Assembly (NCBI GenBank): GCA_016870915.1
Contig: VFZY01000015.1
Location: forward strand, 1-49,211
Direction: 5' to 3'
Length of the DNA: 49,211 nt
Origin: Acidobacteriota bacterium
GTDB taxonomy: Bacteria; Acidobacteriota; Terriglobia; Bryobacterales; Bryobacteraceae
Part shown: one piece after another, positions 1-8,146 of the stretch
Layout: the number at the start of each line of letters is the position of its first letter
Position numbering within the stretch: position 1 is the first letter of the stretch
Position numbers and translations under genes: made by a program
Notes under the pieces: generated by a model
What the model was told of the DNA's origin: nothing
Database searches by the model: none
Seen by the model: the letters and a program-made list of their open reading frames with translations, nothing else

Positions 1-146
1 CGTTGATCGACCACGGTGTTGACGTCGGCGCTTACTGTGTCCAGGATCTGCGTTTCGGAATTCACCGTGACCGATTCCTTGACCTCGCCCACTTGCACCA
101 CCAGATCAATTTCGATGTGTTTCCCCCCCGTCACGGGGATGCTGTC
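1..146 (-). pseudogene. Fragment of an Oar-like TonB-dependent receptor (N-terminal region), runs off the window
   Basis: Reading leftward from about 140, this frame encodes a stretch containing HIEIDLVVQVGEVKESVTV and then LDTVSADVNTVVDQR. This is the typical link between the carboxypeptidase-regulatory domain and the plug of acidobacterial Oar-like TonB receptors, compare the full gene at 27739-30669. The frame has a TGA at 147-149 and no start codon or signal peptide, so the first 100 or more residues of such a receptor are missing. It abuts and partly overlaps, in another frame, a truncated sialidase-like start. I read it as a gene remnant joined by recombination. Whether the rest of the receptor lies beyond the window cannot be seen. 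Confidence 0.6.
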
Positions 147-256
147 TCAAAGCCGCCCAGCAGGGGGCCGTTCACAGTCCAATCGCGCCGGGCGCCATCG
201 GCGGTGAGGATAAACGCACCCTTTCGCGTGCCGGCCAGGACTCGTACACTGCTCAT
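131..256 (-). pseudogene. Truncated start of a BNR/sialidase-like beta-propeller protein
   Basis: A 41-codon frame starts with ATG at 256 and begins [20 protein letters not shown], then has RRDWTVNGP. This is the characteristic N-terminus of the exo-alpha-sialidase/BNR-repeat proteins common in Acidobacteria, which normally run for 300-400 residues. Here the similarity stops around position 150 and the frame ends in TGA at 131-133. From about 140 a TonB-receptor fragment takes over in a different frame. A purine-rich stretch (GGAGAAATCGAAAC in minus sense) lies just upstream of the start and could be its ribosome site. The remnant is unlikely to be functional. The family call rests on recognition of the N-terminal motif only. 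Confidence 0.55.
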
Positions 257-470
257 TGTTTCGATTTCTCCTTGATTCGCGGGTCCTTAGGGGTATCTTT
301 CATTTCTGAAGGAATTCCCGAATCCTGTCAAGGGTTTTGTGGCGGACCGCCTCTGTAAAGAAAAGTAGAGGCTCGCAGCGAGGGCCCAACTCCGCCTGCA
401 CGGCCGTGTTCATCGGTTCATGCTTTATGATTCGAAAGGAGCGCCGCTCCGCTCCCTGCCCAGCTACCTG

Positions 471-1295
471 ATGCCCAACCGGCGAGACGTGTTTCGCACC
501 GCCGGCGCCGCCTTGTTGACCGGCGTTCCGCTGGCCCACCAGCCGGTTTGGGCGCAGGCCTCGTGCGCCTTGATGGGCTCGCCGAGCCTGACCGAGGGAC
601 CGTACTTTGTGGATGCGGATCTGAACCGTAACGACATCCGCGCGGACCCTTTTGATGACGCGGTCTCCCAGGGCGTGCCCCTGTCCCTTGCGATCAATGT
701 CTCGCAACTGGTGAATTGCCAGTTACAGCCCCTCACCGGCGCTTACGTCGACATCTGGCAGTGCGATGCCCGCGGGGTCTATTCGGGTGTCGCCGCACAG
801 GATACCGTGGGCCGGAAATTCCTGCGCGGCTATCAGCCGACCGACCGCTACGGCAACGTTTACTTCCTCACCGTATACCCTGGCTGGTATCCAGGGCGCG
901 CGGTCCATATTCATATCAAGGTCCGCGTGTTCAACGGGCTCAACGAGACCTACGAGTTCACCAGCCAGTTCTTCTTTGACGAGCGCTTCACCGACGCCGT
1001 GTATGACTCCAGCGCGGTGTACCGGCGCACGGGTCAGAGAACCACCAATCAGACGGACGGTATCTTCCGGGGCGGCTCACTCACCGGAACACTCAATGCC
1101 AACGCCGGTTCTTTCCTGATGCTGTCCCTTCGGAACCGCACGCGATGGGTGGAGGCTGATGCGCGCCTTGTGTGCGACTTGAGTCTGGGCAGTTCACCGG
1201 ACGGTACTCCGGGCGGTGGCCCGGGTGGACCGCCTCCCGGTGGTCCTGGCGGTCCGCCGCCGGGAGGGCCCGGTGGTCCTCCGCCCCGGCCTTAG
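471..1295 (+). CDS. Secreted intradiol ring-cleavage dioxygenase-like protein
   Basis: The protein belongs to the intradiol dioxygenase superfamily (protocatechuate 3,4-dioxygenase-beta/catechol 1,2-dioxygenase fold), non-haem Fe(III) enzymes that open catecholic rings between the two hydroxyls. From the ATG at 471 (274 aa) the four expected iron ligands are visible: Tyr104 (GVYSG), Tyr140 (PGWYPGR), His146 and His148 (HIH). The N-terminus has two arginines and a hydrophobic stretch ending in AQA, so export, possibly by Tat, is likely; the substrate would then be extracytoplasmic. An in-frame ATG at 420 is an alternative start, and neither has a clear ribosome site. The C-terminus is a Gly/Pro repeat. 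The gene converges on recA with 33 bases between stop codons. The real substrate is unknown, and many exported members have no tested activity. Confidence 0.85.
   Translation: MPNRRDVFRTAGAALLTGVPLAHQPVWAQASCALMGSPSLTEGPYFVDADLNRNDIRADPFDDAVSQGVPLSLAINVSQLVNCQLQPLTGAYVDIWQCDARGVYSGVAAQDTVGRKFLRGYQPTDRYGNVYFLTVYPGWYPGRAVHIHIKVRVFNGLNETYEFTSQFFFDERFTDAVYDSSAVYRRTGQRTTNQTDGIFRGGSLTGTLNANAGSFLMLSLRNRTRWVEADARLVCDLSLGSSPDGTPGGGPGGPPPGGPGGPPPGGPGGPPPRP
1215..1286 (+). repeat. Three 24-bp units coding GGPGGPPP
   Basis: The last codons of the dioxygenase form three tandem copies of an 8-residue Gly/Pro unit, followed by RP and the stop. The copies differ at third positions, which shows the protein sequence rather than the DNA repeat is being kept. 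It is probably a flexible, extended surface tail. Confidence 0.85.
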
Positions 1296-1328
1296 CAGCG
1301 AGCGAGGCGGTTCCTGTTTTCGACGGAT

Positions 1329-2384
1329 CTATTTGCGGGCCGGTGCGGCTTTGGGCGGCGCGGGGGCCTGTTCGCCGGTGGTTTCATCGCGCAGCAGACC
1401 GAGCGCCTGGCGGACTTCCAGGTCGATGGCCTGGCGGATGTCGGCGTTGTCCTTGAGGAACTGGCGCGAGTTTTCGCGGCCCTGGCCGATTCTGTCGCCC
1501 TTGTAGCTGAACCAGGAGCCGCTCTTCTCAATGATGTTGCGGGCCACGCCCTGATCCAGCATGTCGCCTTCAAGCGAAATGCCTTCTCCGTAGAGGATGT
1601 CGAATTCCGCTTCACGGAACGGCGGCGCGCATTTGTTCTTGACGATCTTCACCTTGGTGCGGTTGCCCGTCACCTCGTCACCCTCCTTGATGGCGCCGAT
1701 GCGCCGGATATCGGCGCGCACGGAGGAGTAGAACTTGAGCGCGCGGCCGCCGGTGGTGGTTTCCGGGCTGCCGAACATCACGCCGATCTTTTCGCGGATC
1801 TGGTTGATGAAGATGAGGCAGGTGTTGGAGCGCGACACGATGCCGGTGAGTTTGCGCATGGCTTGCGACATGAGCCGGGCCTGCACGCCGACGAACGAAT
1901 CGCCCATTTCGCCGTCGAGTTCGGCTTTGGGGACCAGAGCCGCCACGGAGTCGACCACAAGCACGTCGACGGCGCTCGAACTGATGAGCGCGGAGGTGAT
2001 CTCAAGGGCCTGCTCGGCGAAATCGGGCTGGGAGACCAGAAGGTTGTCGACATCGACACCCAGGCGGCGCGCGTAGACAGGGTCCAGGGCGTGCTCAACG
2101 TCGATGAACGCCGCCATGCCGCCAGCCTTCTGCGCCTGCGCGACCACCTGCAGGGCCACTGTGGTCTTACCCGACGACTCAGGGCCGAAGATCTCGGAGA
2201 TGCGCCCTCGCGGGAAGCCGCCAACGCCTAATGCGTAGTCCAGCGTGATGCTGCCGGTTGAGACCGCCGACACGGGCACCATGGCGTCGGTGGACCCGAG
2301 CCTGACGATGGACCCCTTTCCAAACTGCTTCTCAATCTGCCCGAGAGCGAGGCTCAATGTTCGCGCGCGTTCTTTTTCATCCAT
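1329..2384 (-). CDS. recA: RecA recombinase
   Basis: RecA forms ATP-dependent filaments on single-stranded DNA, drives strand exchange and triggers LexA self-cleavage. From the ATG at 2384 (351 aa, the usual length) the Walker A motif GPESSGKT is at residues 67-74, the catalytic Glu sits in DVEHALD near residue 97, and the Walker B LVVDS and the L2 loop region with GGRALKFY are intact. A GTG four codons upstream (2396) is in frame, but AGGAG lies 11 bases before the ATG and directly against the GTG, so the ATG is preferred. The gene is last in a minus-strand run beginning with comEC, 68 bases after the VWFA gene, and has its own extended -10 site in that gap. The C-terminus is Ala/Pro/Lys-rich rather than strongly acidic. 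Confidence 0.98.
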   Translation of the reverse strand: MDEKERARTLSLALGQIEKQFGKGSIVRLGSTDAMVPVSAVSTGSITLDYALGVGGFPRGRISEIFGPESSGKTTVALQVVAQAQKAGGMAAFIDVEHALDPVYARRLGVDVDNLLVSQPDFAEQALEITSALISSSAVDVLVVDSVAALVPKAELDGEMGDSFVGVQARLMSQAMRKLTGIVSRSNTCLIFINQIREKIGVMFGSPETTTGGRALKFYSSVRADIRRIGAIKEGDEVTGNRTKVKIVKNKCAPPFREAEFDILYGEGISLEGDMLDQGVARNIIEKSGSWFSYKGDRIGQGRENSRQFLKDNADIRQAIDLEVRQALGLLRDETTGEQAPAPPKAAPARK

Positions 2385-2436
2385 GTCCGGGGACACTCCT
2401 GGTGGTGGTATTTTCAGCTTCTCGGGGGGAACACCA

Positions 2437-2445
2437 AGTATAGCA
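2437..2445 (-). promoter_or_regulatory. Extended -10 promoter motif before recA
   Basis: In minus sense the sequence is TGCTATACT, a match to the sigma-70 extended -10 (TGnTATAAT). It lies about 53 bases before the recA ATG, predicting a leader of roughly 45 bases. There is no good -35, as expected for this promoter class. The same TGnTATACT appears before clpX and before the gene at 12607. I see no recognisable LexA operator. Confidence 0.5.
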
Positions 2446-2452
2446 GGCGGCG

Positions 2453-3379
2453 CTAAAACTGCGGCGCGAAGTAGCCCTTGCGCGTTCGGACCATGAGGTC
2501 CTTGCGGCCCTTGACCCGGATTTCAACCTTGTGGAAGAGACCGTCGGTCTTCAACGGCTCCGGCCGGTAGAGGATGTTGTACTGGGAACGCAGTTCGTGC
2601 GCGATGTTCTCAAAAGACTGCGCCAGATCGGTGACCTTGAACGGGAAGAAGATCTGCCCGCCGGTCTCACCCGCCAGGTGCTTCATGATCTTGTCGCCTT
2701 CCGATTCGATGCGGGTGATGTTGGTGGAAATCGTGTAGACCACGGCATCGGCCTTCTGGGCCATCTCAAGGGCCTGTCCCAGGGTGTAGCGGCTTTGGGT
2801 GTCGTCGCCGTCGCTCAGCAGCACCAGGGCGCGGCGGAATTTGTGGAGCGGCTGATCCTGCATCAGCTTATCGCGGCAGGAAAAGTAGACGGCATCGTAG
2901 AGCGCCGTTCCGCCGCCGGGGCGCAGGTCGCGAATGGCCGCGGCCAGCTTCTGGGTGTCGTCCGTCAGGTCGGCCACCAGTTCGGCGGCGGCATCGAAGC
3001 TGACCACGACGGCTTTATCCTGGCCTCGGCGGATGACGCTGTTGACGAACTCGATGGCGGCTTCCTGCTGGAACTTGAAGCGGTCGCGAACGCTGTTGCT
3101 TGAATCGATGAGGATGGCCAGGCGCAGCGGCAGGTCGGATTCGGCGACGAACTCGAGGATGGTCTGAGGCTTCTTGGTCTCGATGACTTCGAAGTCCTGC
3201 TGAGCGAGGTTGGTGACGAAGCGGCCGCGCTTGTCGACCACGCTGAGCAGGAAGTTGACGCGGGTGACGTCGAGGACGATGCGGTTCTTGTCGTCAATGG
3301 TCTCGGGCTTGGCAGCGGGCGGCTTTGGTTGGGCGTGGAGCAGCGTGCAGGCGAGGAGGACGGCAAGACTTCGCATCAT
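2453..3379 (-). CDS. Acidobacterial VWFA-domain secreted protein
   Basis: This matches the acidobacterial VWFA family (TIGR03436-like), secreted proteins of about 300 residues with one von Willebrand A domain, of unknown function. The ATG at 3379 (308 aa) is chosen because GGGAG lies 8-10 bases upstream; a GTG at 3394 is in frame but overlaps the previous gene. Residues 1-16 form a signal peptide ending near LLHA. The metal-ion-dependent adhesion site is complete: D92-S94-S96 in the DSSNS motif, Thr in GGGTALYD, and Asp in LSDGDD. The strand before it ([17 protein letters not shown]) is the conserved N-terminal beta region of the family. It follows the degenerate amidohydrolase with only two bases between stop and start, which indicates translational coupling. 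The partner or ligand is unknown. Confidence 0.9.
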   Translation of the reverse strand: MMRSLAVLLACTLLHAQPKPPAAKPETIDDKNRIVLDVTRVNFLLSVVDKRGRFVTNLAQQDFEVIETKKPQTILEFVAESDLPLRLAILIDSSNSVRDRFKFQQEAAIEFVNSVIRRGQDKAVVVSFDAAAELVADLTDDTQKLAAAIRDLRPGGGTALYDAVYFSCRDKLMQDQPLHKFRRALVLLSDGDDTQSRYTLGQALEMAQKADAVVYTISTNITRIESEGDKIMKHLAGETGGQIFFPFKVTDLAQSFENIAHELRSQYNILYRPEPLKTDGLFHKVEIRVKGRKDLMVRTRKGYFAPQF

Positions 3380-3381
3380 GA

Positions 3382-4134
3382 TCACTTCTCCCACAATATC
3401 GAACTCGTGGCGGTGACGGAAGGTTCAAACGCGCTTTCCTTCAGCTTGAGCTCGGCGGACTCCCAGTATTGGAATGGCGCGTGGGAGCCGAAGAGCACGC
3501 GACCGGGACCCACGGCGGCGGCGAGGTCCGCCACGCCGCCCACACCTTCGCGCATGGCGATGTCCCACCAGAGGCGCCCTGTGGCCGCGAGTTCACGGAG
3601 CGCGGCGGGGAGCAGTTGGCGATTGTGATTGAGCAGGACAAGCCGGAGACCAGGGACTGAGTCGACCAGCGGCAGGAGCGGCCCCAGCGGCATCGCGGGC
3701 ACTCTCATCCGGGGATGGTGCGTCCGTTCGTCTTCCAGTTGAACGGATAGCTGCACCACCAGGCGGAACGATGTGGCGGCTAACAGGAAGTCGCGGAGCG
3801 CCGGGCTATCGAGTGCGTAGCCGTGATAGCCGGGGTGCAGGCGGATGCCGGGCATGGCGTGCACTTCGCGGCAGCGGCGCAAGTCCTCGGACCATCCGGG
3901 CGCGCTGGGGTTCGCGGCGCCGAACGGCAGCAGGAAGCCTTCACGGTAGCGGTGACAGGCTTCGGCCAGACGGTCATTGGCGGCGCTGGTGTCGCGATGG
4001 AACACGCCATCGAAGTGCCCGGCCCAGGCCTGCCTGACCCCACGGCGCTTGAGTTCGGCAGCGAGCGTGGCGGTGCTGTCCCAAGGCAGGCGGCGGAAGG
4101 GCCAGCGGCCGAGCGTGACGTTGACGTCGATCAT
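3382..4134 (-). CDS. Amidohydrolase-2-like protein with lost metal ligands
   Basis: A 250-residue TIM-barrel protein of the amidohydrolase-2 (metal-dependent hydrolase) class. In active members the first strand carries HxH; here the equivalent start reads MIDVNVTLGRWPFR with no histidine pair, and the late strand expected to carry an Asp reads FGSHAPF. A histidine remains in LLNHN. It therefore probably does not bind the usual metal and may be a non-catalytic partner or have changed chemistry. It overlaps the preceding amidohydrolase by 4 bases (ATGA), so the two are translated together and may form a heteromer. The fold call is from overall pattern; the loss of ligands is read directly from the sequence. 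Substrate unknown. Confidence 0.75.
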   Translation of the reverse strand: MIDVNVTLGRWPFRRLPWDSTATLAAELKRRGVRQAWAGHFDGVFHRDTSAANDRLAEACHRYREGFLLPFGAANPSAPGWSEDLRRCREVHAMPGIRLHPGYHGYALDSPALRDFLLAATSFRLVVQLSVQLEDERTHHPRMRVPAMPLGPLLPLVDSVPGLRLVLLNHNRQLLPAALRELAATGRLWWDIAMREGVGGVADLAAAVGPGRVLFGSHAPFQYWESAELKLKESAFEPSVTATSSILWEK

Positions 4135-4928
4135 GCGCGGATCCCCTTCCGGGTGAGGATGGGGAGCAGCAGACGGCGGAGGTTGCCGCCGAGGATCAGG
4201 CCTCGGTCAGCGTTCGAGATGGCTGCTCCCATCACCTTGCCGAGCTGGGAGGCGAAGCTGCGCCCGCCGGCATCGCTGCCGTAGATCACGCGTTGGGCGC
4301 CGAGTTCGCGCACGGCCATTTCGACAAAGCCCGCCGTGGGTTCGGATCCCGCCAGATCGGCGGCAAGGTTGGGCTGGTGGCGAATGGCCAGGATGCCGGC
4401 TTCCCAAGCCCCGCCGGTGTGGCCGCAGATGAGCCTGGCGTTGGGGTGCCTGGCGGCGAGCGCGGCAACTTCCATGGGTGTGGATTCACCGGGCAGGTTG
4501 CCACCCGTCTTGAGCCCACCAGTCTTGAGCCAGGTGTGCTGGAAGACGACGGCCTGTTCCGCGGTGGCGGCTTTGACGATGGCGTCGAGCGCGGGGAGAT
4601 GGGCCCGGGCGGCCACCCAGAGTTTGACCCCCACCATGGGTCCGTCGACGACGCAGCGGCGGAACTCGTCGAGCGAGGCGGCGGGGTGGCGGGGGTTGAG
4701 GTAGACGAAGCCGAGGAAGCGATCGGGGAATTGGCGGAGAACGGCCAGGACCTGATCGTTCTGCTCGCGGAGTTGCTGAGGGGTCGGGTCTTCAAGGAAC
4801 GGGTAGCCCATGTAGAGGCACAGGCGTTCGATGGCGAGCCGGTCCGCGAAGCGGAGGAGATTTTCGGCGCGCTGTTCCGGGGTGCGGCCTTCGACGCCAC
4901 TCAGGTGGCAGTGCAGGTCCCAGATCAC
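4131..4928 (-). CDS. Amidohydrolase-2 family metal-dependent hydrolase
   Basis: A 265-residue TIM-barrel hydrolase with the family's metal ligands in order: HxH in WDLHCHLSG near the N-terminus, His in VFQHT, His in ICGHTGG and the catalytic Asp in YGSDAGG, followed by the terminal motif GGNLRRLL (usually GxNAxRL). Family members hydrolyse or decarboxylate small carboxylated or lactone substrates, and the substrate here cannot be inferred. No signal peptide is visible, so it is cytoplasmic. Its ATG overlaps the comEC stop by 4 bases and its own stop overlaps the next amidohydrolase start by 4 bases. It is thus the active-looking half of a pair embedded between comEC and recA. Confidence 0.85.
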   Translation of the reverse strand: MIWDLHCHLSGVEGRTPEQRAENLLRFADRLAIERLCLYMGYPFLEDPTPQQLREQNDQVLAVLRQFPDRFLGFVYLNPRHPAASLDEFRRCVVDGPMVGVKLWVAARAHLPALDAIVKAATAEQAVVFQHTWLKTGGLKTGGNLPGESTPMEVAALAARHPNARLICGHTGGAWEAGILAIRHQPNLAADLAGSEPTAGFVEMAVRELGAQRVIYGSDAGGRSFASQLGKVMGAAISNADRGLILGGNLRRLLLPILTRKGIRA

Positions 4929-7426
4929 TCAGACAGGGTATCGCAGGCGCGGGTGAGGGTGAGGCGGCGGCCGTCGGAGACAATGCGGATGAGGCCGGCC
5001 TGATCGGTGCGGAGAACGCGGGCGCCGGACTCTTCGAGGCGCTGGACAACCTCAGGGTGGGGGTGCCGGTAGCTGTTCTCGAACCCGGCCGAGATAAGGG
5101 CGAAGGTGGGCCGGGTGAGGGCGGCGAAATCGGGCGTGGTGGAGGTGCGGCTGCCGTGATGGGCCACTTTGAGGACATCGGCGCGTTCGAGCAGTCCTTG
5201 GGCGGCCAGACGCTGCTCCGTGGCGCGCTCGGCGTCACCGGTGAGCAGGAAGCGGTGGGCTCCGTGCTCCACCTGGAGTACCAGGGAGTCGTTGTTGTGG
5301 GCTCGCCCGGCGTCGTAATCCGGCGCGGGGGCGAGCACGCGGAGGTGCGCGGCGCCGAACCGGGCCACCTCACCCTGGCGCAGTTGCCGGATGCGGGTGC
5401 CGAAGCGCTGGGCGGCGAGGGCGGTTTCCTGCCAGACGGGGTCCGGCGGCGTCCGGCTGACCCAGAGTTCGGCCGGGCGGAAGTTGTCCAGGATGGAGGG
5501 TAGGCCCCCGATGTGGTCGGCGTGGGCGTGGGTGAGGACCACGATGTCGAGCCGGCGGATGGCGCGGGTCCAGAGGTAGCGGGAGACTACCTCCTCGCCG
5601 ATGTCGTAGGCGGCCCGGGGCCGGTTTCCAAACGAAGCCAATCCGCCGGCATCGATGAGCATGAGCCGCCCGTCGGGGAAGGCGGCGAGGAGGCTATCGC
5701 CCTGGCCGACGTCGATGGCGGCGAGTTCGAAGCGGCCGGGTTCGAGAGCGGCCGGGAACGGGTGGGCCAGGATGAGGGCTAGCAGCCCGGCGGTGAGGGC
5801 GGCGGCGGGCAGCCGGAGGCGGGCATGGCGGAGCGCTGCGCCCAGCCCGGCGAGCGACAGAACGAAGCCAATCGCCAAGCCGAGGGGTGGCGCCGGGACG
5901 CGCAGGGAAGGTTCCCACGCTGCGTGCCAGGCCACCACGTCGCGGCTGAGACCGAGACAGAACACTGCCAATTGGGCGGCCCAGCCCCAGCCGGTGGCGG
6001 CGGCGAGGAAACCGAGCGGCACCACGGCTTCGAGCAGCGGTACCACCATCAGGTTCGCCGAAAGGCCGGAGAACGACAGGCGGTGGAAGTGGACCACCAT
6101 GGGCAGGGCGAGGCCCAACTGGATGGTGGCAGAGACCAGGCCGACGTCGGCTATATAGAAGAAAACACGGAGGATGAAGATCTGCGCGGCGAGCACCCGG
6201 GGGAGTGGCAGGCGGGTCCAGAGGCTGATGGTCTCGGCGATCAATCTGGCTTCGTTTCGAAACTGGGCGGCCAGGGGCGGGTGGTTGAGATCGGCGCGGG
6301 GGTCGTGGAGGTTGGTGAGGGCGCGGACGCGGGGGGCGGTGAGGCGCTCGATGAGCGGCGCGGCCAGGGCGCCGATCGCGGCGACGGCGAGGAAGGAGAG
6401 TTGGAAGCTGGCTTCGAAGAGCTGCTCGGGATCGGCGAGAAGGAAGACGATGGCGACGGCGGCCAGGATGTTCAGGATACGGCCGCGGCGGTAGAGGGCC
6501 CGGCCCAGGAGGAAGAGCGTGAAGCCGCCCGCGGCGCGCAGGACCGGGGGCGTGGCGCCGGAAGCGAGGGCATAGAGCCAGGCAGCGGCGGCAGTGACCA
6601 CCAGGGCCGCGAGTTCGGGAATCCGGACCAGACGGAGCAGGAAGAGGAAGACGGCGGCCATGACCGCGAGGTGGCTGCCGGAGATGACCAGGGCGTGGAT
6701 GGTGCCGGTGCGGCGGTAGTCTTCGGTCCAGACGCGGTCGAGCCGGGCGGTGTCGCCGATGAGGATGGCCTGCATCATGCCGGCGGCGTAGCCGTCGCCG
6801 GGGTAGAGGGTTTCGATGCGGCGGGAGACGGCGGTGCGGACGGCGTAGATGGCGGACCAGAAGGGGGAGCCGCAGCCGTGGCCGGTGACCTGGACCGGGG
6901 CGCCGGGGCGCGCGGAGGCGGTCCAGTGGATGTGGCGGCGGGCGAGGTAGTGGACGAAGTCGAAGGAGCCGGGGTTCTGGTAGTTGTGCGGCTGGCGGAG
7001 GCGGGCGGTGAGTTCGACGCGCTGGCCGTAGGCGAGGGGGGGCGGGGGGTCGCCGGGGCGGAGCGGAAGGCTGACGCGGACGCGGGCGCCGGGGTCGAGT
7101 TCGAGGATGAACTGCTCGCGGTTGGGCTGGAGGGCGGGGGGTTCGACGACACAGCCGGCGAGGATGACGGTCTCGCCCGAGGCGGCGTCGAGTTCGGGGG
7201 GAGGCGGCGGGCGGTGGAAGGTGGCCGCGAGGGTGCCGAGGAAGAGCGCGGCGGCGAAAGCGCAGAGGGCGGTCAGGCGGTGTGAACCGATTCGCCACGC
7301 GAGGGCGGCGAGGGCGAGGAAGGAGAGAATGAGGAGCGCGGTTTCGTCAAGGTGGAAGGGGACAATGCGGGCGAGGACGATGCCGGCGGCGAGGGAGGCG
7401 GCGGCAGGCAGAAGGGGTTCTCGCAT
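4925..7426 (-). CDS. comEC: ComEC/Rec2 DNA-uptake channel
   Basis: ComEC is the inner-membrane channel that passes single-stranded DNA into the cytoplasm during natural transformation. The 833-residue protein has the full layout: an N-terminal membrane/OB region (DUF4131-like, about 1-190), the polytopic Competence domain (about 230-520), and a C-terminal metallo-beta-lactamase domain with LTHAHADHIGG (HxHxDH) near residue 630, the putative nuclease that degrades the non-transported strand. The ATG at 7426 has GGAG 8 bases upstream. It is the first gene of the run ending in recA, which loads on incoming single strands, so the context fits DNA uptake and recombination. No other competence genes (comEA, pilus motors) are in the window, so competence is not shown. 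Confidence 0.93.
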   Translation of the reverse strand: MREPLLPAAASLAAGIVLARIVPFHLDETALLILSFLALAALAWRIGSHRLTALCAFAAALFLGTLAATFHRPPPPPELDAASGETVILAGCVVEPPALQPNREQFILELDPGARVRVSLPLRPGDPPPPLAYGQRVELTARLRQPHNYQNPGSFDFVHYLARRHIHWTASARPGAPVQVTGHGCGSPFWSAIYAVRTAVSRRIETLYPGDGYAAGMMQAILIGDTARLDRVWTEDYRRTGTIHALVISGSHLAVMAAVFLFLLRLVRIPELAALVVTAAAAWLYALASGATPPVLRAAGGFTLFLLGRALYRRGRILNILAAVAIVFLLADPEQLFEASFQLSFLAVAAIGALAAPLIERLTAPRVRALTNLHDPRADLNHPPLAAQFRNEARLIAETISLWTRLPLPRVLAAQIFILRVFFYIADVGLVSATIQLGLALPMVVHFHRLSFSGLSANLMVVPLLEAVVPLGFLAAATGWGWAAQLAVFCLGLSRDVVAWHAAWEPSLRVPAPPLGLAIGFVLSLAGLGAALRHARLRLPAAALTAGLLALILAHPFPAALEPGRFELAAIDVGQGDSLLAAFPDGRLMLIDAGGLASFGNRPRAAYDIGEEVVSRYLWTRAIRRLDIVVLTHAHADHIGGLPSILDNFRPAELWVSRTPPDPVWQETALAAQRFGTRIRQLRQGEVARFGAAHLRVLAPAPDYDAGRAHNNDSLVLQVEHGAHRFLLTGDAERATEQRLAAQGLLERADVLKVAHHGSRTSTTPDFAALTRPTFALISAGFENSYRHPHPEVVQRLEESGARVLRTDQAGLIRIVSDGRRLTLTRACDTLSE

Positions 7427-7660
7427 GGCCGGGTCTCCAGAAGGTAGTGGCGTGGGGGTGGGATTATTCTCCGGAAAATCGGGCAGTGCGGGTGGATGGA
7501 GAATCCCTACGCAACCCGGGATTGGTAAAGGAGCAAGGCTTTGCGGGGGGCGAGGCCGAAGGGGCGCCGAGGCACTTGGCCGTAAGCTATCGTCAAGGCG
7601 GGCGCCAGACGCGGATCTTGAAAGTTGATGGAGGCGATGCGCACGATCCCCGCGGTTTTC

Positions 7661-8146
7661 TCAGGCTGCGCGAAGTGAAGCGCAGATTTCAAAGAACCAG
7701 GCCGGCATCGGATGGTCCAGGTCCCAGTAGATGCTCATCGGACGGCTTCCGGAATGGGAAACGTAACGAAGCGGCCCGAGGAACAGGAAAGGGGCGCCCG
7801 GCTTCGACCGGACGAACAATAGGAAACTTGCGCCGTTCTCCCGCTGGCGTGTGTACCGCTGGCCGGTCGGAGAGTTCTCGCTGGTGGTGCTCTGAGATTG
7901 CCAATGGAACCGTGTGGGACTCAGCGCAAAGTCCTCATAGCGGGTCGAAGGCGAAAAGGTCTTCTCAGACTTGTCCAATGTCACGAAGAAAATCTCGGTA
8001 TTCGATGATTCAATCCACAAGCGGCCGGTCTGCGTGTGGCGCGCCCCAACAAGCGCCGGCAGACCCAGTGCTACCAGAACTTCGTCGCGGGTGTATTGGC
8101 GGTGGAGGAAGAGCGGGCAGTCGTCTAAGCTAAGTAGGGTTTTTCG
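7661..8146 (-). pseudogene. DUF3427 tail of the helicase, split off by a frameshift
   Basis: This open frame, one base out of phase with the helicase gene, encodes LDDCPLFLHRQYTRDEVL, then FFVTLDKSEKTFSP, YEDFALSP and FHWQSQSTTS, and ends near WDLDHPMPAWFFE. These are the hallmark strings of DUF3427, which normally forms the C-terminus of PLD/DEAH helicases in one chain. The frame has no good start codon or ribosome site, and the helicase stop (8125-8127) falls exactly where the chain should continue. One missing base between about 8125 and 8146 would explain it; restoring it gives a protein of about 937 residues. It is either a real mutation or a sequencing error. Confidence 0.8.

Noticed and set aside
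300-418. Minus-strand frame ending RHKTLDRIREFLQK upstream of the sialidase remnant
   Set aside because: The end looks protein-like but I could match it to no family, it has no ribosome site, and its upstream part is antisense to the dioxygenase. The 257-470 gap holds nothing else I can support.
1212-1292. Collagen-like domain at the dioxygenase C-terminus
   Set aside because: The unit is GGPGGPPP of 8 residues, not a regular Gly-X-Y triplet, and only three copies are present.
5825-7285. A 486-codon open frame on the plus strand opposite comEC
   Set aside because: It is a GC-driven shadow of comEC, Gly/Glu-rich with no domain pattern, and comEC is unmistakable on the other strand.
7427-7660. 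A small gene between comEC and the helicase tail
   Set aside because: Open frames here lack ribosome sites and family-like sequence; the stretch appears to be plain intergenic DNA that probably carries the comEC promoter, for which no consensus match was clear.
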